Below, piece after piece: positions 29,631-38,291 of a stretch of DNA of 64,000 nucleotides; positions within the stretch are counted from its first letter, which is position 1, and each line of letters begins with the position of its first letter. The notes beneath the pieces are model-generated. The model did not search any database. It worked only from the letters and a program-made list of their open reading frames with translations, and was not told the DNA's origin. The DNA comes from Halalkalicoccus tibetensis (GTDB lineage Archaea; Halobacteriota; Halobacteria; Halobacteriales; Halalkalicoccaceae): assembly GCF_037996645.1 (NCBI RefSeq), contig NZ_JBBMXV010000001.1, forward strand, positions 538,162 to 602,161, read 5' to 3'. The translations under genes were made by a program, and so were the position numbers.

Positions 29631-30092
29631 ATGAGTATCCAAACGCCAACCGCCGAAGACGGTGCCGGAGAGTCGGTCGAGGAAGAGCTGTCGATCCCGA
29701 AGGACGACCTCTTTCACCTCCTCCAGAACGCCCGCCGACGTGCCGTGCTGCGGTACTTCGCTACCCATCCCGACCAGGAGGAGTTCAACATGCGCACGGT
29801 CGCGGAGGCGATCGCCGCCTGGGAGAACGAGATCTCCGTCGAGCAGCTGTCCTCCGATCAGCGCCAGCGCGTGTACATCGCGCTGTACCAGTCCCACCTC
29901 CCCAAGCTGGACGACTACGGTGTCATCGACTACAACCAGTCCCGCGGGCTGATCGTTCCCACCCCGCTGACCGCCGTCTTCGCGCCGTACCTCGAGGAGG
30001 AGTTCGACGCCGCGCCGCACGACCAGCGCATCGCGATCGGCGACGACCAGTCGTCGCTCGGATCGGCCGTCCGCTCCCTGCTCAATCGCTGA
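29631..30092 (+). CDS. DUF7344-type HTH protein (soluble)
   Basis: This 153-aa protein starts MSIQTPTAEDGAGESVEEEL. The winged helix reads LFHLLQNARRRAVLRYFATH and YQSHLPKLDDYGVIDYNQSR, the same pattern as the gene at 28697 but without the membrane helices. An in-frame ATG at 29619 is an alternative leaderless start. It probably regulates nearby or envelope genes; the target is unknown. It is the last host gene before the integrated element. Confidence 0.78.
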   Translation: MSIQTPTAEDGAGESVEEELSIPKDDLFHLLQNARRRAVLRYFATHPDQEEFNMRTVAEAIAAWENEISVEQLSSDQRQRVYIALYQSHLPKLDDYGVIDYNQSRGLIVPTPLTAVFAPYLEEEFDAAPHDQRIAIGDDQSSLGSAVRSLLNR

Positions 30093-30482
30093 GCGCTCGG
30101 CGGCTTCGAACGAACGCCTCGGCAGCCCCTCGTGGCTGCCGACCCGTGGCATGTCTCTTCCGTCGAGCAATCGTCCTGTGAGCACCGCGCTCGGCGGTCG
30201 TCGGTAGCCGGCGATGAACGACTATTCGTGACTACTGTGCATAGAGGCGTGATCGATCGATCGACCCTCGCTGTTCTGTGTGCGGGCTGTGCGGGAGTCG
30301 GCGACGACGGCGAGGTCGGCGCCGACCTGCGGGACGACGCCACCGACGGCACGGAAGACGTCGACATCGAGGCGTCCGACGAGCAACGACGCTTTTTGTC
30401 GGAAAACCACTCACGAGGCCGTTTCGCCCCGCCGCTCCGGGCGGTCGCTCCCCTGATGAGTGGACCGAAACGGTGTCGAAAA
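30093..30482. other. Host flank left of the element, no firm gene
   Basis: This 390-bp stretch holds a plus-strand frame (GTG 30228 or 30249 onward) with strong G/C third-position bias over 30291-30395, encoding an acidic stretch rich in Asp and Glu. The frame runs into the tRNA fragment without a natural end, so it may be a gene truncated or rebuilt at the integration junction. It is not called as a gene. Confidence 0.4.
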
Positions 30483-30538
30483 TGCTCGGTCGGGGATTTG
30501 AACCCCGGTCATCGGCTCGAAAGGCCGAAATGATTGGC
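30483..30538. repeat. attL: left 56-bp direct repeat (tRNA-Glu 3' fragment)
   Basis: These 56 bp are identical to 49339-49394. They cover the acceptor 3' strand, T-arm, variable region and anticodon arm of tRNA-Glu but lack the 5' half. This is the displaced original 3' end left when the element recombined into the tRNA gene. Confidence 0.95.
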
Positions 30539-31190
30539 TCGGATACTTCGTGGAACAAAGTTCCACGTCATTCCACGCTATCGCGCGGAAACCAACCGAG
30601 CCCTCCGGCGGTTTTCCTCATTCCAGCTTCCTGCCACACTTTCCAGATTCAACGGATACCCACAAAATGATGGGGGTAATTCGTCCAAGGGTCCGATTCG
30701 ATTCATCGGGAGAAAAAGAGTTTAGCTACTTTCAATTGCCTCCAAAGAATGTAAATGATGTCTACAAGGGTATGCAACTTCTTCAGCTGGTGATGGACCC
30801 CGAACTACAGTCCTCATGATGGGCTCTCCACATTGAGAACAAACATCGAAGCTGTTTCCCATGCTTTGTTCAAGGTTCTAGAAACGGTATATTATACCTT
30901 TCTATATAATTATTCTAATAAATTATTAGTAGAAGATATTGAAAAGCGTGATAATCGACTGTTGATTCACACAGGGCTACAATCGTAGCACGGTTCTGTT
31001 GATTGTTGGTTACAGGGGAACTTATTCACCATTGTCCCCACTTCACCCCATTCGTTGCAAAAGAGATTATCAATTCAGGGCAATTTATTTCCCTCAATTC
31101 CAATATGAGAGCTAACAAGGGGTCTGTGAGCCGCCTGAGTGATATCGCGAATCTTACGCCCAATTGAGCTTGTACTTCTGAGAAGGCTAC
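30539..31190. other. Non-coding left end of the element
   Basis: This 652-bp stretch has no convincing gene. It is AT-rich at 30885-30950 with the perfect palindrome CTAATAAATTATTAG (30915-30929). A 27-bp stretch (30630-30656) recurs with four changes at 39355-39381. Confidence 0.5.
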
Positions 31191-32489
31191 TCAGAGCCTT
31201 GCAAGCGATGTGACGTGAAGTGTGTGAGTGGTGGGTTCTTCGGGTTCAAGTTCAATTACTCTTCCATCATCATCAGGTACTGAGAGTGAAACGGATTTGT
31301 CCTCGTATCCATCAGCAGAGACACCACCATCACAACTTGTGGGAGTAATCGTTTCAGGTTGTGCAACCCCATCGATGTTAGTCTCTCCCACGGTGTGAGC
31401 ATCACCAGAAGTATACCACCAGTCACATACACCACTGATTTCAGCACCTTGGATTGGCTCTCCAGACTCAGCATCTACGACAGTCACTTCAATACGTTCG
31501 CCATCCGTGCTTTGTAAAGTGATTGTTGTATCCTCATCTACATGAACGGCGAATTCTTCATGTATGTCGTAGTGACCATCCGCTGACAACCCGTAGTACC
31601 CTTCTAATACGGTAAACTCAACAGCGCCATCGGATGCGGTACGCTCAGTAGTAGCGCCATCCGAGAACCGTTCGAGAGTTACTGGAACATCTTGTTGGGT
31701 CTCGACGGTCAATGTATGAGTCTCCTCATCTTCGGACATTTGAACAGTCATGTCCTCTCCGACCTCTACAACCATGTCTTCGTACCCATCTGCCGAAAGG
31801 GTGTACTCGCCCTCTATAACTGAGAACTCAACAACGCCATCAGTGGGCTCCCGAGTCGTACTGGCATCCTCCCAGTTGCGTTCAAGCGTTACTGGCTCAT
31901 CAGATTCAACGGTGAGGGTGTAGACCTCTTCATCGTCGTCTTCCTCGCCTTCATCGCCTTCCTCACCCGACTCATCTTCATCATCTTCATCAGATTCATC
32001 AGACTCGTCATCGTTTTCGTCGGACTCATCCTCATCTTGTTCATCCGATTCATCACTGTCATCAGAACTATCGGACTCATCAGAACTGTCATCCGATTCA
32101 TCGGTATCATCCGTATCGCTGGATGTATCCGACTCATCCGACTCATCCGAATCGGACTCATCAGACTCGTCACTGTCATCGGAGTCAGTCTCGGAAGTGT
32201 CTTCCTCCTCACTCTCATCTGGGGCCTCAGAGCCATCCTGAGAGCTATCGTCTTCATCGGATGTATCGGACTCATTTCTATCAGAATCGTCCTCAGCATC
32301 CGTTGTGCTGCTCTCATCGGACTCGCCGCCCTCATCTACAGTGTCAACGTCCTCTTGAGCTTCACCGTTTCCATCTGTCTCCTCCTCCGGCGGGTCGCTA
32401 GGGCCGTCATCTCCCCAGCCAGTACAACCGGCGCTCATTAGGATAACAGTTGAAAGAACAATCGCAGCAATGACTCGCTTTGAAACCAT
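31191..32489 (-). CDS. Lipoprotein with long Asp/Ser/Glu linker and PEGA-like repeats
   Basis: This 432-aa protein starts MVSKRVIAAIVLSTVILMSA and continues GCTGWG. The hydrophobic signal is followed by a lipobox-like Cys at residue 22. Residues about 27-190 are almost only D, S, E with some T and N. Then come three beta-rich repeats of about 65 residues (YTLTVESDEPVTLERN, HTLTVETQQDVPVTLERF and a carboxypeptidase-regulatory-like VTVVDAESGEPIQGAEI). It should be a surface-anchored protein whose acidic stalk lifts the repeats off the membrane. Cys residues in the last module could pair. Confidence 0.8.
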   Translation of the reverse strand: MVSKRVIAAIVLSTVILMSAGCTGWGDDGPSDPPEEETDGNGEAQEDVDTVDEGGESDESSTTDAEDDSDRNESDTSDEDDSSQDGSEAPDESEEEDTSETDSDDSDESDESDSDESDESDTSSDTDDTDESDDSSDESDSSDDSDESDEQDEDESDENDDESDESDEDDEDESGEEGDEGEEDDDEEVYTLTVESDEPVTLERNWEDASTTREPTDGVVEFSVIEGEYTLSADGYEDMVVEVGEDMTVQMSEDEETHTLTVETQQDVPVTLERFSDGATTERTASDGAVEFTVLEGYYGLSADGHYDIHEEFAVHVDEDTTITLQSTDGERIEVTVVDAESGEPIQGAEISGVCDWWYTSGDAHTVGETNIDGVAQPETITPTSCDGGVSADGYEDKSVSLSVPDDDGRVIELEPEEPTTHTLHVTSLARL

Positions 32490-32625
32490 TGTCTATGGCC
32501 CCTTTGTACCGTCTCTCAATTGTTGTACCTCCTCCATCATGGTATGCTACCAGATGGCAGGCTACATTATATGAAGTTTGTGTGAGCTGGATGAAGAGCT
32601 ACAATATGAATTTGAAGAATTGTAG

Positions 32626-32913
32626 ATGAGGATTAGCATCTCCGCCGAGAACGTAGGCAAATCATTAAGCAGAGAGAAGAAGATAAATGAGTGTAAAGGG
32701 GCTGAAAATCGCTTCGCATCCAAATGCCCGTCTTCAGTAAGCCCTCATGCAATACGAAAGGGAGCCATCACCCATCATCGGAACAACGGATGGCCTGCCA
32801 AAGCTGTTAGTGACAGAGCTGATGTGAGCCAAGAGGTACTGGATAAGCACTACGATAAGGGCACGCAGTCAGAAAAGAGAGAACAGAGAAAAGAATTCAT
32901 GAATAATCTCTAA
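32626..32913 (+). pseudogene. Tyrosine recombinase, C-terminal remnant
   Basis: The 95-codon frame ends in the catalytic part of a haloarchaeal XerC/D-type integrase: KCPSSVSPHAIRKGAITHH (HxxR box) and VSQEVLDKHYDKGTQSEKRE (tyrosine nucleophile). The N-terminal arm-binding and core-binding domains and the first catalytic Arg are missing. The first 30 residues look unrelated. It is a different type from the complete integrase at 48160-49290 and likely records an earlier recombination. Confidence 0.8.
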
Positions 32914-32914
32914 T

Positions 32915-33037
32915 TTACGTAGTCTCTGTCCTGCCACAAATACCACACACCCATTTGCTCCCCGCTCCCTTCCACTCTCCAGTTGCCTTCACTCTACACC
33001 CCCAACAATACTGAGTCTCTATATTGTTCATCGTCAT
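32915..33037 (-). CDS. Micro zinc-ribbon protein (40 aa)
   Basis: ATG 33037 opens MTMNNIETQYCWGCRVKATG and ends at TAA 32915-32917. Knuckles CWGC (residues 11-14) and CGIC (31-34), 16 residues apart, form a full zinc ribbon. ATG 33031 is an alternative start. It overlaps nothing and ends 2 bp past the integrase remnant on the other strand. Function unknown; micro-ribbons of this sort often bind RNA, DNA or protein. Confidence 0.6.
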   Translation of the reverse strand: MTMNNIETQYCWGCRVKATGEWKGAGSKWVCGICGRTETT

Positions 33038-33267
33038 GAGTAATGTCCTATACAACCCACATCAATAACAGTGTGCATATCTACTTCGTCGGCCGAAAGG
33101 CCGCAAATAGTAGCACAGACTGTTCTTCGTCTCGCTCTATTTCATCAATTTCAGACTCTGAGGGAAACGAAGAGAGGGCAAAGAGGGCTAATTTTTCGAA
33201 TAGTTAAGTAAATTACAGCTTATATTAATACAGAAAGAATTAACATCTACCAATCTATCAATTAGAT

Positions 33268-33429
33268 ATGAATGGTAATTTCTCGGAACGACTTGCGGAG
33301 CACTTCAACAAGGTGCTAACTGACGAACAGTTAGATGAGTTTGAGCGACAGTATGGCGAACTCCAGACTACGGACGACCAATCACGACGGGACCGTTTCA
33401 AGAAGTTAGTAGAGGAGGGAAGTGAATAA
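33268..33429 (+). CDS. Small helical protein (53 aa)
   Basis: ATG 33268 opens MNGNFSERLAEHFNKVLTDE and closes at TAA 33427. It is predicted as two amphipathic helices rich in E, K and R. An AT-rich TTATATTAATAC (33217-33228) lies about 45 bp upstream. It has no recognisable family but reads as a coherent protein with element-like codon use. Confidence 0.5.
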   Translation: MNGNFSERLAEHFNKVLTDEQLDEFERQYGELQTTDDQSRRDRFKKLVEEGSE

Positions 33430-33480
33430 TCATAGAGAGGGCCTGTATACCTTCTACAGAGACGGTAATGGGATTGATTT

Positions 33481-33625
33481 ATGATATCGGAGTCAGTTAC
33501 CCTGTATGCCGAGGTCTATTTCCGATATAGGGAAACGGGTTCTCTACCTTAAGATGAGTCTCTTCGTTGGTAGAATAGCCGGCTTTCCTGATGACGTAGA
33601 GGAGGCACAAGCGGTCCTGGACTGA
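33481..33625 (+). other. Two tandem micro-ORFs or one frameshifted gene
   Basis: MISESVTLYAEVYFRYRETG... (33481-33552, 23 aa) is followed one base after its stop by MSLFVGRIAGFPDDVEEAQA... (33554-33625, 23 aa). Both have protein-like composition. They may be one decayed gene joined by a frameshift, or two coupled micro-proteins. The rest of the gap to 34003 shows nothing. Confidence 0.3.
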
Positions 33626-34003
33626 GAGTCCATGGGGTTGTTTATGGATAATCCCTTGTGCAACGCCCCTTGTCCCGGAAGCATAATGTTGAACAAGGAA
33701 GCAAGACCTGTCCTATCGTATGTTATTGTCGGCAAAGAGTTCTGATATACTCCTATCTGAAACAGGAATTGAAAGACAGGATGAGGGTAGACAACTTCTG
33801 ATTACTACTCTGGTATACCTCCACATCTGCTTGCGATTCCCAATTCACCGTCAGAACTAACCGAATTACGTCCCAGGTGGTATCGCCGGACTGCTCCCTT
33901 TTGACCTCTTTTTCTTGCCATATATTTAGATTGTATCTCTTGATATCATTCCTCTCAGGTATTTCCACAAGGATTATATGATTCTTGTTAAAGATATGAC
34001 TGT

Positions 34004-35080
34004 ATGAGGGGGAAGCGACCAACGCGTCGTAGGGTACTGCAAAATATCTTCGGGATGGGGCTGTTCTCATGGCTCATCGCCAGGATAAAGCAATTATTCG
34101 GGTTACAGGGCGACAGCGGGCGTAAGAGTCCGAAGGAGGCGACGAATGAGAGCAAGCCACCACACGCCGACCAAGAGCAAGTTGAAGAGCCAGAGGAACA
34201 GGAGGAGGACCCAGAACCGACCGAACCAGAGAACGGAGCCATCGTCTTCGTCTATGACGATGGGGCGATGGAGGACTACACACAGGCATTGCCCGCTCAC
34301 AAAGCATTCGATGCACCCGCGACGACCGGGATTGTGAGTAACTGGATTGGAACATCGGGTTACATGGATACCGAGGAGTTAGACGAGTTAGTTGACGCAG
34401 GCTGGGAGATTGCCAGCCATACTAAGAAACATCGTCCAATCGGGTCGTTCCCACTCACGGAAGACACCAACCACAGTGATATCATAGTGTCAGCGGAAGG
34501 CTATCGACACGGCCATCATGAGGGTGAGACGGTCGAAATCAGCAATGGTGAGACGAAGGTGCTTCGTGAAGTTGCAGGTCTTGCTGGTGAGCCTGGTGAG
34601 CGCCGCGTCAAACTCACTGAGCCGGTTGACGAGCATTTCCATGCTGGCGAAACCGAGATTCGCTATCCTGCTGATGTGATGCATGAGGCAGTGGACGACT
34701 CAAAGAAGGCGCTTGAAGAGATGGGCTATGACGTTTCGACTATTCTGGCCCCGTATGATGCGTATTCAGGCTACTCAAATCTCTTCGTGAAGGAACAGTA
34801 CGACGGTGTAGCGAATGCCAACCACGGGTCACGCATCAACTATCCTGACGAGTACGACCCGTATGAGACCCAGCGAGACTACTTCATTGAGTTCACGAAC
34901 AAGAAGTCGGTCAAGCATGACCTGGATAAGATTGCTGACGACGCGCTCCTCGGTGTGGTTGGGGCACACTCGTTCAAGGAAGAGGTAAATGAGGAGTCGA
35001 TTCGGGAGATGCTTTCCTGGGTCGAAGACCGAGATATTGAGACAATGACGCTTCGGGAGGCAATCGAGACATACAATTGA
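34004..35080 (+). CDS. Exported polysaccharide deacetylase
   Basis: This 358-aa protein starts MRGKRPTRRRVLQNIFGMGL. An RR-containing N-terminus with a short hydrophobic stretch suggests Tat-type export, then an acidic Glu/Pro linker (about 45-75). The NodB-type domain starts at IVFVYDDGAMEDY (metal-binding DD) and has EIASHTKKHRPIG (SHxxxH), then ILAPYDAYSGYSN. Such enzymes remove acetyl groups from N-acetyl sugars in surface polysaccharide or glycans. An insert of about 80 residues lies between the second and third motifs. As element cargo it would modify the cell envelope. Confidence 0.83.
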   Translation: MRGKRPTRRRVLQNIFGMGLFSWLIARIKQLFGLQGDSGRKSPKEATNESKPPHADQEQVEEPEEQEEDPEPTEPENGAIVFVYDDGAMEDYTQALPAHKAFDAPATTGIVSNWIGTSGYMDTEELDELVDAGWEIASHTKKHRPIGSFPLTEDTNHSDIIVSAEGYRHGHHEGETVEISNGETKVLREVAGLAGEPGERRVKLTEPVDEHFHAGETEIRYPADVMHEAVDDSKKALEEMGYDVSTILAPYDAYSGYSNLFVKEQYDGVANANHGSRINYPDEYDPYETQRDYFIEFTNKKSVKHDLDKIADDALLGVVGAHSFKEEVNEESIREMLSWVEDRDIETMTLREAIETYN

Positions 35081-35149
35081 GAGTGAGTGGAATCCTGTAA
35101 TCTGTTACTGACTATACGCTATAGGAAATATGAACTCTAAAAAGCGGAG

Positions 35150-35251
35150 TTAGTGGCTATCTTGATAGCACTCGAAACACGGTAGGTCGTTCCCAGCAAG
35201 TCCATAGTAACTCTCTTGACGGTTTGGATATGTATCTGATGTAGTTCCCAT
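35150..35251 (-). pseudogene. Duplicated C-terminal tail of the SWIM protein
   Basis: The minus-strand frame ending at TAA 35150 reads ...GLAGNDLPCFECYQDSH. It matches the tail of the SWIM gene at 36396 (...CGPDGDDLPCFECYQDIH). DNA similarity extends over about 60 bp. The zinc-binding SWIM core is absent, so this is a fragment left by duplication or by loss of an ancestral copy. Confidence 0.65.
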
Positions 35252-35351
35252 CAGCCTCTTTAACCGACTGAGCGGCTTACTACTCCGTCTACCGGCCCCT
35301 GTATCATAGACCTTAAAAATAGAGACTGAATCGCGTTGTCGGTTGGATTCC

Positions 35352-36092
35352 TCAGTCGACCTTCGCGCAGTCGTCGTCGGAATCCTTGCTTGCGGGCACG
35401 CCATCATCGTCAGCATCCGTCGTCTCATCCTGGCTGCTCGCATCCTCATCCGTGGTTTCCTCGTCGCCTGCATCATCTGCTGGCTTGTCATCGGACTGGT
35501 CATCGTCGGACGAGTCGCCTTCCTCTTCCTCGTCACCCTCATCCACATCCGATTCGCTCTCATCTTCTTCCTCGTCGCTCTCATCGCCCTCATCCGAGTC
35601 CTCATCCGAATCAGACGCCCCGTCATCGTCGCTCGACCCACCAGTATCACCCGACGACGCAACCACGTCATCCTCAGGCGACAGCAGCGCCACGACATCA
35701 GGCTCCTCGTTGTTCAGCACCTCTCCATCATACGGGTCCTCAAGGGAGACATCGCCCGACTCCCCAGCACCCGTAGCGACAGTCACCGACTCCCCGGCTC
35801 CAATCGTCACCGTTCCCGCAAGCGTGCGGATTTGGTCAACGTTCGAATCCTCGCCCGCCTCAAAGTTCATCTGATAGCCCGACAGGTCCACCTCGCTGTC
35901 ACCGTTGTTCGTGATGGTGACTAGCTCCGCCTCAGCATCCACTGAAAGCGATAGGTCCATCTCGGACTGGGCCATCCCGACGCCCGACGCCGAGACGCCA
36001 ATGGCCGCTGCCGACACTGCAAGTCCGGCCTTGAGTACGTTCCGGCGCGTAGCATTACTCCCCTTCGACTGGTTTGAGTACTGTTGTGTCAT
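35352..36092 (-). CDS. Tat-exported lamin-tail-domain protein with acidic tail
   Basis: This 246-aa protein starts MTQQYSNQSKGSNATRRNVL and continues with a Tat h-region (KAGLAVSAAAIGVSASGVG) and AQS cleavage-like site. Residues about 45-125 look like a lamin-tail domain (VTITNNGDSEVDLSGYQMNF, GAGESVTVATGAG, ALLSPEDDVVA). Residues 135-230 are almost pure D, E, S, T. The last part (DADDDGVPASKDSDDDC) resembles a calcium-binding thrombospondin type 3 repeat. In-frame ATG 36110 is upstream, but 36092 gives the signal. Confidence 0.82.
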   Translation of the reverse strand: MTQQYSNQSKGSNATRRNVLKAGLAVSAAAIGVSASGVGMAQSEMDLSLSVDAEAELVTITNNGDSEVDLSGYQMNFEAGEDSNVDQIRTLAGTVTIGAGESVTVATGAGESGDVSLEDPYDGEVLNNEEPDVVALLSPEDDVVASSGDTGGSSDDDGASDSDEDSDEGDESDEEEDESESDVDEGDEEEEGDSSDDDQSDDKPADDAGDEETTDEDASSQDETTDADDDGVPASKDSDDDCAKVD

Positions 36093-36291
36093 GTAAGACA
36101 CTATCTTCATTTATATCCACTCTAGTTAAAGATAATGTTAGTAATTATAAGACAGCTCTGAAAATTTATCGTATTGTAAGATTAGGAGTAAAGTATCGAA
36201 ATTTAGTGATTCATAGGGACCCTGTGATTTAACACTAATCGCCAACTATCGTATCATTCAATCATAATAATATTCCCCGAGAAAATATTTG

Positions 36292-36305
36292 ATCAACTAG
36301 TTGAT
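36292..36305. promoter_or_regulatory. Perfect 14-bp palindrome (candidate operator)
   Basis: ATCAACTAGTTGAT lies in the AT-rich 303-bp gap between the lamin-tail gene and the SWIM gene. Its symmetry and position suggest a dimeric regulator site, perhaps for the winged-helix protein at 37011; this is inference. Confidence 0.4.
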
Positions 36306-36395
36306 TAGTGAACCCGTACTTACCTCGTGATGTGAGAATCATGCATTGATAGAGAAAAATCGGAGACTATCCTTGATGCAAGCTAAGAGACGGAT

Positions 36396-36815
36396 TCAGT
36401 GGATATCTTGGTAGCACTCAAAACACGGTAAGTCATCCCCATCAGGGCCACAGCAGCCCGTCTGACCGTTCTGACAGGTCTCTATGTCCTTTCCCCCATC
36501 CGGCATGGGAGTAGGCTTCTGTCGGCTCTGAGCAGCCTTCAGAACGGGCTCACGGATAGCCACGGCGAGCATATGCTTGCATGGGCTCCTATCTCCGTAC
36601 TCGAAGGCCGGACACTCACACGCACATGGCACCTCAGTTTCGATATTGACCAAGTACGAATGGTCTGACCCATCCTCATGGGACTCGTTTGTAACCAGGA
36701 CTAATCCCGGCGCTTCAAGCTCGAAGCTGAAGGCTTCCCACTGAGCGCGTTTGACTGTCTTTTCGTCTGCCGATTCGACCAGTCCGCTTTTCTGGTTTGA
36801 TTGCGAAGTTTGCAT
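36396..36815 (-). CDS. SWIM zinc-finger protein
   Basis: This 139-aa protein starts MQTSQSNQKSGLVESADEKT. The SWIM motif CACECPAFEYGDRSPCKHML (CxCx_nCxH) is at about residues 64-83. The C-terminal tail has a second Cys group (CQNGQTGCC, CFEC). Small SWIM proteins are frequent on haloarchaeal plasmids and viruses and are thought to bind DNA or proteins. It diverges from the winged-helix gene at 37011 across a structured intergenic region. Confidence 0.85.
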   Translation of the reverse strand: MQTSQSNQKSGLVESADEKTVKRAQWEAFSFELEAPGLVLVTNESHEDGSDHSYLVNIETEVPCACECPAFEYGDRSPCKHMLAVAIREPVLKAAQSRQKPTPMPDGGKDIETCQNGQTGCCGPDGDDLPCFECYQDIH

Positions 36816-36827
36816 GGGGTCTCACCC

Positions 36828-36892
36828 TGAGAACCCCCGGTCCTGTGTGCCAGCACAGGGCCATTTCCTATGACCTTCGACCGGGATTCTCA
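36828..36892. repeat. Nested inverted repeat upstream of the SWIM gene
   Basis: TGAGAACCCCCGGTC (36828-36842) pairs with GACCGGGATTCTCA (36879-36892), with one extra base. Inside it CCTGTG (36842-36847) pairs with CACAGG (36854-36859). It begins 13 bp before the SWIM start, so it would lie in that gene's leader or promoter and could form a cis-regulatory RNA or operator. Confidence 0.5.
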
Positions 36893-37010
36893 TTGACACC
36901 TACAACCGGGCTAATGATAAAGCTATTTGAGAGTACCTGATACGTCTCTTTGGAAGGAAAGACCCTGTTGTAAGGGTAATCATTATACTCGCTAAAGTAG
37001 TATGGAGACC

Positions 37011-37262
37011 ATGGCAAACGTCGGCCGCAAACCCAGAGTCACGGATGATGAGCTGCTTGATGAGATATTCGAGCTAACCAAGTCCCATGACAATCCAGTA
37101 GTCACTACCCAGGAAGTCACTGATGGACTCCCTCTGAAGAAGGATAGCGTTTATGACCGGCTCAACAAGCTGCATGATGAAGAGAAAGTCTTGAAAAAGA
37201 AGGTCGGAGCCAAAGGGGTTGTTTGGTGGCTCTCACTGGAAGAGAAAGTCTCTCGGTCATAG
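37011..37262 (+). CDS. Winged-helix DNA-binding protein (83 aa)
   Basis: It starts MANVGRKPRVTDDELLDEIF. The fold is a winged helix: DELLDEIFELTKSHDNPVVT, TQEVTDGLPLKKDSVYDRLN (recognition helix) and the wing KKKVGAKGVVWWL. ATTATACT (36982-36989) is about 25 bp upstream of ATG 37011, favouring it over ATG 37002. It is probably a regulator of the element's own genes. Confidence 0.78.
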   Translation: MANVGRKPRVTDDELLDEIFELTKSHDNPVVTTQEVTDGLPLKKDSVYDRLNKLHDEEKVLKKKVGAKGVVWWLSLEEKVSRS

Positions 37263-37355
37263 CACGGCTTCCAATCTAAGGACTCTGATTGTTCCTCTCA
37301 TCGGGATGACTGTCGCATAAGTCCCCCTTCTACTTGTTGGCTGATACTCTAATAT

Positions 37356-37440
37356 GGGGTTACTTCCGGCTCGTATTGCGTCTCTGCGGTGTGCAACTAT
37401 TCTGCAACAAGGGGGAGGAAGCCCCCTTGAGTATAACCCC
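37356..37440. repeat. Nested inverted repeat
   Basis: Outer arms GGGGTTA (37356-37362) and TAACCCC (37434-37440) enclose inner arms AAGGGGG (37409-37415) and CCCCCTT (37422-37428) with a 6-nt loop. This would fold as a long RNA hairpin with a side bulge. No gene lies across it. Confidence 0.55.
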
Positions 37441-38269
37441 AACATGGGGTCACTCCCTGAGTGGCTGAGTCAGCGATGGATGCGAAGGCGGACACATCGA
37501 AGCCAACCCTTCCAGGTCGGCACTTGTACTTGTCTCTCCTTACCAATAAAACCATAGACAACACTAACTCTTCATCGATACCTCGTAAGAAAAGGTTGTG
37601 TTATCAACTAATTCTAATACACATATCCACTCCATACTACCTAATGGACGCATAGTGCGTCTGTGGAGGGGGAAAGTGCCTCTGACACACCACGACAACC
37701 ACTAACAGGGTATATGGAGGGGAATAATGCAATTCTTGCACAGATTGGGCCAGAAAGAGATTAAAACGGGCAAATCATTGCCCAATGTGGGAAGAATGTG
37801 ACCAACAATAGCAAACGGTCTTGCGTCCGAGTCTGGCCGGGGTATTCGGGCAAGACTGGGATAATTATCAGTTTTACATAACGTTGCACGTGCAACGGTT
37901 CCATTCTCTGACAAAAAAGGCTGGCACTTGTCCCAATGGGAGTGGTGGTAATTGTCTTCGTTCAATCCCCCCTTTGTACACTGGTGTGCAACCCTCCGTG
38001 GGATTCAACACCGGGCACACAACATCTCTCCTTGAAGAATTCGAGCGATAAGCGTTTTTGAAAATCCTTTCAGGGGTATAAAAAGGTATAGCTCATGGCC
38101 ATTCCTTTCAGATAATCAATGGGATTAAATGAAAACAGTCAGTAATTCAAGTGCCGCTCTTTGAGCGGTGTAATCCTTCCATCACGGGGTAAGCCCTTGT
38201 GGGCTTTCAATGGATGTGTGAACGATTTCATTCCTGATGAGTGGTTTCTCGTCTTTGTTGGCTCCGTCC

Positions 38270-38291
38270 CTTGTACGGCCAGCTACGGCTT
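38270..38291. repeat. 22-bp direct repeat, copy 1
   Basis: An identical 22-bp sequence containing GTACGGCCAGCTACGG occurs here and at 38919-38940. Each copy precedes a cluster of the 50-bp units (about 50 bp before units 2-5 and 20 bp before units 6-8), so repeat plus cluster form a duplicated module. Confidence 0.8.

Noticed and set aside
30132-30533. Plus-strand ORF running into the attL tRNA fragment
   Set aside because: A short stretch (30291-30395) has host-like codon bias, but the frame reads on into tRNA sequence and has no family features; noted only in the intergenic entry.
31191-32489. Treating the D/S/E-rich tract as sequencing or assembly error
   Set aside because: Similar acidic linkers occur in two other exported proteins of the element with intact frames on both sides.
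37354-37557. Short ORF over the nested inverted repeat
   Set aside because: No family resemblance, and the repeat structure explains the sequence better.
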